From: CAZCBD01 sp964496755
GTDB lineage: Bacteria > Bacteroidota > Ignavibacteria > Ignavibacteriales > Melioribacteraceae
NCBI GenBank assembly: GCA_964496755.1
Contig: CAZCBD010000154.1
Coordinates: 1-6,627, forward strand
Length of the DNA stretch: 6,627 nucleotides
Direction: 5' to 3'
The position numbers were made by a program, and so were the translations under genes. Under the pieces are notes generated by a model, which did no database searches, was not told where the DNA came from, and saw only the letters and a list, made by a program, of their open reading frames with translations. Of the stretch, positions 1-3,807 are shown piece after piece. The first letter of the stretch is position 1; the number at the start of each line of letters is the position of its first letter.

Positions 1-180
1 TTGTTTAAATTGCTCAACCGGAACATTATCGAACGTCCACATTTTACCAAAATCGGATGTTTCCCATTTTAGTTTTGTGTAGTCAATGGTTTTATAGAGA
101 CTACGTTGTGCAAAATTTAAATTTAAAGTTGATAGTATAAATGCAAATAAGGTAAAAATAATTGGTTTTAATTTTTTCAT
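1..180 (-). CDS. Exported protein, N-terminal fragment, probable S46-family peptidase (DPP7/DPP11-like)
   Basis: Only the first 60 codons are inside the window; the gene runs off the left edge. It starts with ATG at 178-180. The product opens with a classical signal peptide: MKKLK, a hydrophobic run, then LNFA before Gln25, so cleavage after Ala24 is likely and the mature protein would be periplasmic or outer-membrane associated. The mature start contains FGKMWTFDNVPVEQF (about residues 44-58). This resembles the GMWTF(D/E)NxP start of mature S46 serine dipeptidyl-peptidases, which release dipeptides from peptides in the periplasm. That resemblance is from memory of the family. The catalytic His, Asp and Ser lie outside the window and cannot be checked. 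The ribosome binding site is weak (GAGAT). The gene is separated from the upstream minus-strand gene by that gene's terminator, so it is probably its own transcription unit. Signal peptide: confident; family: moderate. Confidence 0.6.
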   Translation of the reverse strand, partial: MKKLKPIIFTLFAFILSTLNLNFAQRSLYKTIDYTKLKWETSDFGKMWTFDNVPVEQFKQ

Positions 181-280
181 AATTATATCTCAATATTATT
201 TCCGAACAAGTATAAAAATAAAAAGAATTGTTATAATTACGAAGTAAATTTGAAATAAAAGTAACTTGCACTAGGATTGA

Positions 281-314
281 TTCGTAATAAAACTAACTCG
301 CAATAGCGAGTTAG
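281..314 (-). terminator. Intrinsic terminator of the TerB-like gene, overlapping its stop codon
   Basis: A perfect 9-bp stem, CTAACTCGC (293-301) with GCGAGTTAG (306-314), has a 4-base loop. Read on the minus strand it is followed by TTTTATTA, a U-rich tract. The stop codon of the TerB-like gene (311-313) lies inside the first arm of the stem, so the hairpin begins before translation ends. Confidence 0.75.
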
Positions 315-742
315 CCGGCAAAAGAAGGATTAAAAAATTTTTCGATTTCCAAAGGGGTGTTTTCTAAAGCTGTACGATTAGATAAATATTTGTTTAAATA
401 ATTATCTACCCAAGTTAAAGGAATACTATTTTCATCAGCTGTTTTTTTTAACCATTCCACTTCAACCGATTGTAATTCATTGTCGGCAAGAGCAAGGCGG
501 ATACCGTCTTTAATAAAAGCCTTGGCATAATTTGTTTGTGAAAATTTGGGTGGTTCGTGCGAAATATATTCATTTTCCAAATAATCATTAATTACTTCTT
601 TTATAAATCTTTTTTCAAAGCCTAAAGTTTTACCGATTGATGTTAGCAATTTAGTTTCTTCATCTGTAATAATTTTATCGGCACCAACCAATAAAAGCAA
701 CCCTTTAAAATAATTGCTTCTATCTTTAAAATTATTTGTCAT
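311..742 (-). CDS. TerB-like (tellurite resistance B / DjlA N-terminal-like) helical protein
   Basis: A 143-residue cytoplasmic protein with no signal peptide or membrane segment. It shows the alternating helical pattern of the TerB family: GLLLLVGADKIITDEE (14-29), a GF-containing turn (41-42), then AKAFIKDGIRLALADNELQS (73-92) and a helix beginning VEVEWLKKTADEN. The two acidic turns (D28/E29 and D87/E89) sit where TerB-like domains carry acidic residues thought to bind metal. The family is linked to stress and tellurite resistance in other bacteria, but stand-alone members mostly have no defined function and none is assigned here. The start at 742 was chosen because GGAGGAAG sits just upstream (745-752); a longer version beginning at a TTG near 793 has no such site. 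Rex lies 137 bp upstream on the same strand with no clear terminator between, so read-through is possible. Confidence 0.75.
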   Translation of the reverse strand: MTNNFKDRSNYFKGLLLLVGADKIITDEETKLLTSIGKTLGFEKRFIKEVINDYLENEYISHEPPKFSQTNYAKAFIKDGIRLALADNELQSVEVEWLKKTADENSIPLTWVDNYLNKYLSNRTALENTPLEIEKFFNPSFAG

Positions 743-744
743 AA

Positions 745-752
745 CTTCCTCC
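745..752 (-). promoter_or_regulatory. Ribosome binding site of the TerB-like gene
   Basis: GGAGGAAG on the minus strand, two bases from the ATG at 740-742 counted from its 3' end (about five from the GGAGG core). It is the strongest Shine-Dalgarno match in the window and decides the start of the gene at 742. Confidence 0.75.
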
Positions 753-774
753 GGTTTTAGTGAAAACTCGAGTA

Positions 775-823
775 CAAATTGTTTGCGGTACAACTATTTA
801 GATGTACTAGTTCCCAAATTGTT
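775..823. repeat. Direct repeat CAAATTGTT (two copies 40 bp apart) around an imperfect dyad
   Basis: CAAATTGTT occurs at 775-783 and again at 815-823, exactly 40 bp start to start. Between the copies lies an imperfect inverted repeat, GTACAAC (788-794) and GATGTAC (801-807), with one mismatch. The block sits 33 to 81 bp upstream of the TerB-like gene start on the minus strand. It could be a control region, but the sequence is AT-rich and no known operator was recognised. Confidence 0.35.
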
Positions 824-879
824 ACGCCTGAAGTTATACTAATCAAGTAGTAAAAAGTTTCTAAATAAATTAAAGCAAA

Positions 880-1530
880 TTAATCAACTTCTCTTTCAAG
901 TAATTCAACATACTTTCGGGAAAGTACGGCAAGAGATTGAGTTAGTTGAGCATTTTCCAGCACTACATTATCCGGCACCTTTACTTGAGTTGGTGCAAAA
1001 TTCCAAATTGCACGAACCCCTCCCTCAATCATCATTTCCGTAACAAATTGTGCATATTGAGGTGGAACCGTGAGAATGCCGTAGTTTACATCATGAGTTT
1101 TTGCAATGTCAGGTAAATCATTTAAATCGTAAATCGGAATATTATGAACTTTAGTTCCGATTTTTTTTTGATTTGTATCAAAAGCGGCAATGAAGTGTAA
1201 ACCGTATTTTTCAAAATTCGAATATCCGAGCATTGCCGTTCCTAAATGCCCTACCCCAACTAAAATGGCTTTTTTGTCGATGTGCCAATTTAAAAAGTTG
1301 CGGATAGCATCAACTAATTTGGCAATATTATAGCCGGTTTTGGGTTTTCCAGTAATTTCAGTGTACTCAATATCCTTTCGCACTTGAGTGGGATCAAGAT
1401 TTAATTCTTTAGCAATTACTGTGCTGGATACTTCGGTTCTTCCACCCTCCATAAGTCTAATCAGTAAATGCAAGTATCTTGGTAGTCTGCGTAACGTAGG
1501 TTCCGGTGTCTTTTTTTTGTCTAGAGCCAT
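880..1530 (-). CDS. rex: Redox-sensing transcriptional repressor Rex
   Basis: A 216-residue cytoplasmic repressor that senses the NADH/NAD+ ratio; in the family, NADH binding releases the dimer from DNA and derepresses respiratory and fermentative genes. The N-terminal winged helix covers about residues 10-75 and has the family signatures TLRRLPRYLHLL (12-23), VSSTVIAKEL (34-43) and QVRKDIEYT (49-57). The Rossmann domain follows, with the dinucleotide motif GVGHLG (92-97) and AAFDTN (115-120), whose Asp118 ends the second strand. IWNFAPTQVKVPDN (175-188) is the typical Rex C-terminal region, and the last helix (about 196-213) fits the domain-swapped dimer helix. Length is normal. The ATG at 1530 gives the standard N-terminus although its ribosome binding site is weak. 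A TTGACA promoter and a perfect dyad lie upstream. No Rex operator of full consensus is seen, so autoregulation is only inferred. Confidence 0.95.
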   Translation of the reverse strand: MALDKKKTPEPTLRRLPRYLHLLIRLMEGGRTEVSSTVIAKELNLDPTQVRKDIEYTEITGKPKTGYNIAKLVDAIRNFLNWHIDKKAILVGVGHLGTAMLGYSNFEKYGLHFIAAFDTNQKKIGTKVHNIPIYDLNDLPDIAKTHDVNYGILTVPPQYAQFVTEMMIEGGVRAIWNFAPTQVKVPDNVVLENAQLTQSLAVLSRKYVELLEREVD

Positions 1531-1545
1531 AATATTACTTTTAGT

Positions 1546-1552
1546 TTGTGAA
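1546..1552. promoter_or_regulatory. Possible Rex half-site TTGTGAA in the rex leader
   Basis: TTGTGAA matches one arm of the published Rex operator (TTGTGAA, four A/T, TTCACAA). The position of the second arm (1557-1563) matches only 3 of 7 bases. It lies 16 to 22 bp upstream of the rex start. A 7-bp match is weak evidence in AT-rich DNA. Confidence 0.25.
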
Positions 1553-1559
1553 TAAAATC

Positions 1560-1581
1560 TTTAGAGAAATGTTTCTCTAAA
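1560..1581. promoter_or_regulatory. Perfect inverted repeat in the rex promoter region, candidate operator
   Basis: TTTAGAGAAA (1560-1569) and TTTCTCTAAA (1572-1581) are perfect reverse complements separated by two bases, a 22-bp dyad. It lies 30 to 51 bp upstream of the rex start, immediately downstream of the putative promoter boxes and overlapping the expected transcription start. The tiny spacer favours a protein-binding DNA dyad over an RNA hairpin. The size fits a homodimer such as Rex, but the sequence is not the Rex consensus. Confidence 0.5.
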
Positions 1582-1611
1582 AAGCTATAAAAAAAATAAC
1601 CTTTTGTCAAA
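1580..1611 (-). promoter_or_regulatory. Putative rex promoter
   Basis: On the minus strand a perfect TTGACA (1610-1605) is followed after 15 bases by TATAGC (1589-1584). The same stretch also reads as a Bacteroidota-type promoter: TTTG (1611-1608), 20 bases, then TAGCTTTT (1587-1580), 7 of 8 matches to TAnnTTTG. Either reading places the start of transcription in or next to the 1560-1581 dyad. Confidence 0.5.
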
Positions 1612-1620
1612 TTTAAAATT

Positions 1621-1653
1621 AAAAAATAAACCACCCTATAATTTTTATAGGGT
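1621..1653 (-). terminator. Intrinsic terminator of the tetraheme cytochrome gene
   Basis: A perfect 9-bp stem, ACCCTATAA (1633-1641) with TTATAGGGT (1645-1653), has a 3-base loop. On the minus strand it is followed by GG and then TTTATTTTTT. The plus-strand side runs into AAAGAAAA, so it works only for minus-strand transcription, ending the cytochrome unit 70 to 90 bp past its stop and before the rex promoter. Confidence 0.65.
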
Positions 1654-1723
1654 AAAGAAAATTGTCGGATGTTATTTTTCTTGAATGATATGTTTGTGAA
1701 CAACGTGAAATAATTAACTTCTA

Positions 1724-2281
1724 TTAAAAATTATTTTTCCTATAATGTTTAATTTTATCCCACATTTTTTCAAAATCAAATTTCTTAAAATTCGGACTTT
1801 GTTTATTATGACAAGTTTGACACAGAGTTTTGATTTTTTCTTTAGAGCCGTAAATATGTAAACCGGCTGCAACAGCTTTATTTTTATTGGTCATTACTGT
1901 TATTAAACTGTAGTCGCTTCCCGCTCCGTGGCATGTTTCACATTGAATACCGTTTTCTTTGTTAAAAATTTTAGTGATTAATTCTTTTTTTACCCCGAAG
2001 GCAGTTACATGGCATTTCAAACATTCATTTGCTTTGGATGCATTTTTTTTAATACCCATTTTTTTTGCCAGTCTATTGGCCTTTTGTGTTTTTAAAGTTT
2101 CAAAGGCTTTTGAATGATTACTATGTATCCAAATTTTGAATTGATTTCCTCTATTTTCGTTGCTGTGACACATCTTGCATCTTTGTACCCCTACATATTT
2201 ATGGGAAGTTTGGGCATTAACTATGAGAAAGAAAAAGCAAAATGTCATCAATTGGATTGGAAGCTTATTAAGATTTTTCAT
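1724..2281 (-). CDS. Exported tetraheme c-type cytochrome (cytochrome c554-like)
   Basis: A 185-residue electron-transfer protein with four CXXCH heme-attachment motifs: CKMCH (35-39), CLKCH (87-91), CETCH (114-118) and CQTCH (154-158). Residues 1-23 form a signal peptide (hydrophobic core, VNA before Gln24), so heme is attached in the periplasm, the job of the divergently encoded Ccm proteins. The start of the mature protein, HKYVGVQRCKMCHSNE, and WIHSNHSKAFETL (51-63) match a common multiheme family related to tetraheme cytochrome c554. His53, His56 and His142 are candidates for distal heme ligands. The C-terminus is Lys-rich. The ATG at 2281 is preceded by AAAGGGGA. The gene ends with its own terminator, so it is probably monocistronic. 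Fold and motif count are clear. Its redox partner and substrate are unknown, and an enzymatic role such as hydroxylamine or nitric oxide chemistry cannot be inferred from the sequence. Confidence 0.9.
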   Translation of the reverse strand: MKNLNKLPIQLMTFCFFFLIVNAQTSHKYVGVQRCKMCHSNENRGNQFKIWIHSNHSKAFETLKTQKANRLAKKMGIKKNASKANECLKCHVTAFGVKKELITKIFNKENGIQCETCHGAGSDYSLITVMTNKNKAVAAGLHIYGSKEKIKTLCQTCHNKQSPNFKKFDFEKMWDKIKHYRKNNF

Positions 2282-2285
2282 TTAG

Positions 2286-2293
2286 TCCCCTTT
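2286..2293 (-). promoter_or_regulatory. Ribosome binding site of the tetraheme cytochrome gene
   Basis: AAAGGGGA on the minus strand, with four bases (CTAA) between it and the ATG at 2281. It supports that start and fits the signal peptide. Confidence 0.6.
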
Positions 2294-2407
2294 TATAAAA
2301 AGATAAATTTGTCTTATTTAGTGTGCTAAATATTGCGATTTTACGCTAAAAAATAAGAATATTTTAATTAAGATTGAAAAATTATTTGTTTACATTTAAT
2401 AATGAGT

Positions 2408-2441
2408 ATTGTAACTTAATAACTTACTTAAAATATTTTTG
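2408..2441 (+). promoter_or_regulatory. Putative promoter of the ccmCDEF operon, Bacteroidota type
   Basis: ATTG (2408-2411), 22 bases, then TATTTTTG (2434-2441), an exact match to TAnnTTTG. Transcription would begin near 2446-2450, giving a leader of about 55 bases before the ccmC ATG at 2505. It also argues against the upstream in-frame TTG at 2439, which would lie inside the promoter. The region is AT-rich, so chance matches are possible. Confidence 0.4.
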
Positions 2442-2504
2442 TCAAATGCTTATATATTAATTTACTTTATTTTTTGTAAAACTATCTTGAAAAAAGAGAC
2501 ACAA

Positions 2505-3239
2505 ATGATAAATGGAAAAAAAAATTATTTTAGTATAATCTGGAAGTCGATTTTATTCCTATCAATGGGGTATGTATTATTTGCCGGCCTATCATTTCCT
2601 ATTGTAAAAAGCCCATCAAATTGGAACGAGTTTCCATTGATTCCGGGGCTTGAAGATAAAGCCCGGATTATTTTTTATCATGTTCCAACAGCGTGGCTTT
2701 CGGTAATTGCATTTTTATCGGCAATGATTTATGGAATCAAGTATTTAAAAACCGAAGAAATAGATAATGATTTAAAATCATTAGCTTCGTTGCAACTTGG
2801 TATGCTTTTTTGTGTTCTTGCAACTCTAACAGGTTCAATTTGGGCAAAATTTAGTTGGGGAAGTTTTTGGAATTGGGACCCCAGGGAAACTAGTATTTTT
2901 GTTTTGCTTATTATATACGGGGCATTATTTGCACTTCGCTCCTCAATTGAAAATGAAAATAAACGTGCAAAACTTTCGGCAGTTTATGCAATAATTTCTT
3001 TTTTAACTGTTCCCTTTTTTATTTTCATTATGCCGAGAATTATGGCCGGTTTGCATCCCGGCTCAATAGACGATACATCTTCCGGACCAATAGTTGATTT
3101 TAAAATGAATGGAAATATGCTGGTGATATTTTTTATTTCACTCGGAGCTTTCACAATTCTTTATTTTTGGCTTTGGAATTTAGGGGTTAGATTGTTGCTT
3201 GTTAAAGATAAGTTATTAAAAAACAATAGTGAGTTTTAA
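2505..3239 (+). CDS. ccmC: Cytochrome c maturation protein CcmC (heme handling/export)
   Basis: A 244-residue inner-membrane protein that, in System I maturation, presents heme to the chaperone CcmE with CcmD and the CcmAB ATPase complex. Several hydrophobic membrane segments are visible, about six as in the family. The tryptophan-rich periplasmic loop is WAKFSWGSFWNWDPRETS (113-130), the WWD signature. The two conserved His ligands are in place: His59 in FYHVP and His184 in GLHPG. The start at 2505 was chosen because it gives the family length (E. coli 245 aa) and has a purine-rich AAAAAGAGA upstream; an in-frame TTG at 2439 would add 22 unconserved residues and falls in the putative promoter. 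It is the first gene of the operon; ccmD begins two bases after its stop. Neither ccmA nor ccmB precedes it, unlike the classical ccmABC order. Confidence 0.95.
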   Translation: MINGKKNYFSIIWKSILFLSMGYVLFAGLSFPIVKSPSNWNEFPLIPGLEDKARIIFYHVPTAWLSVIAFLSAMIYGIKYLKTEEIDNDLKSLASLQLGMLFCVLATLTGSIWAKFSWGSFWNWDPRETSIFVLLIIYGALFALRSSIENENKRAKLSAVYAIISFLTVPFFIFIMPRIMAGLHPGSIDDTSSGPIVDFKMNGNMLVIFFISLGAFTILYFWLWNLGVRLLLVKDKLLKNNSEF

Positions 3240-3241
3240 GA

Positions 3242-3400
3242 ATGGAAAATCTATATCAATTTTTATCGAATAATTCAATATACATTGTGCTTTTTATTGT
3301 TTTAACAATTTGGATTGGAATTTTTATTTATTTAAATAAACTTGAAAGAAAAATAAAATTAATTGAAAACGAGATGGAAAGGAATTTTGATGAAGGATAA
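3242..3400 (+). CDS. ccmD: CcmD-like small membrane protein
   Basis: A 52-residue protein, easily missed because of its size. Residues 13-31 form one membrane helix (SIYIVLFIVLTIWIGIFIY). A charged cytoplasmic helix follows, LNKLERKIKLIENEMER (31-47), with the heptad-like spacing typical of CcmD, where LxxLExxI patterns recur. CcmD proteins bind CcmC and CcmE and are needed to release heme-loaded CcmE. Its place between ccmC and ccmE is the usual one. The ATG is two bases after the ccmC stop and has only a poor ribosome binding site, so translation is probably coupled to ccmC. The last 11 bases overlap the start of ccmE. Primary sequence in this family is poorly conserved, so the call rests on size, topology and position. 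Confidence 0.8.
   Translation: MENLYQFLSNNSIYIVLFIVLTIWIGIFIYLNKLERKIKLIENEMERNFDEG
3376..3383 (+). promoter_or_regulatory. Ribosome binding site of ccmE, inside ccmD
   Basis: GGAAAGGA lies six bases before the ATG at 3390 and within the last codons of ccmD. It supports the 3390 start over the upstream TTG at 3363 and suggests translational coupling of the two genes. Confidence 0.6.
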
Positions 3401-3794
3401 ATATATGATGAAAGGTAAATATATTTTTGGTGGAATTATTATAAGTATATTCTTTGTTATAATGGCTTTCTTGCTTTCACAAAGTAGCATTGCTTATGAA
3501 AATGATTTTAACAAATTGAAAAACAGTACGAAAACGATTAGAGCAACCGGTGCATGGGATAAATCCGGAGGAGTTGAAATTGACAAAGAAAATAATAAAG
3601 TAACTTTCTGGATTGTAGATAACAATAATGTGAGGATAAAAGTTGTTTATAATGGAATGTTGCCGAATAATTTTGAAGCCGCTACAAGTGTTGTTGTAAC
3701 AGGTAAATACAGAGATGATGTTTTTTATGCAACAGATATATTAACAAAATGTCCCTCAAAATATGAAACTCAATATGAAGAAAACTTAAAGTAA
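3390..3794 (+). CDS. ccmE: Heme chaperone CcmE, CXXXY variant
   Basis: A 134-residue heme chaperone that carries heme from CcmC to CcmF. One N-terminal membrane anchor (about 11-31) is followed by a periplasmic OB-fold: IRATGAW (50-56), VTFWIVDNN (71-79), KVVYNGMLPNNFEAATSVVV (84-103), then GKYRDDVFYATDILTKCPSKY (105-125). Classical CcmE binds heme covalently through His in HxxxY (LAKHDENY). Here the aligned position is Cys121 and the Tyr125 is kept, giving CPSKY. CXXXY CcmE proteins are known from some sulfate reducers and archaea, and the Desulfovibrio one was shown to function in a Ccm system lacking CcmG and CcmH. The protein lacks the long C-terminal tail of enterobacterial CcmE (159 aa). 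The ATG at 3390 is preceded by GGAAAGGA (3376-3383) and overlaps ccmD by 11 bases; ATGs at 3405 and 3408 are alternatives. Confidence 0.93.
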   Translation: MKDKYMMKGKYIFGGIIISIFFVIMAFLLSQSSIAYENDFNKLKNSTKTIRATGAWDKSGGVEIDKENNKVTFWIVDNNNVRIKVVYNGMLPNNFEAATSVVVTGKYRDDVFYATDILTKCPSKYETQYEENLK

Positions 3795-3807
3795 AAAAGG
3801 ATATTTA

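Noticed and set aside
743..793. 17-residue N-terminal extension of the TerB-like protein from a TTG
   Set aside because: A GGAGGAAG site right before the internal ATG at 742 marks the real start.
1521..1703. 60-codon minus-strand open frame upstream of rex
   Set aside because: It spans the rex promoter, the dyad and the cytochrome terminator, has low-complexity composition and no ribosome binding site.
2114..2329. 71-codon plus-strand open frame
   Set aside because: It lies antisense within the tetraheme cytochrome gene, whose four CXXCH motifs and signal peptide are clear.
2439..2504. 22-residue N-terminal extension of CcmC from a TTG
   Set aside because: The TTG lies within the putative promoter box, the extension is not typical of CcmC, and the ATG at 2505 gives the family length.
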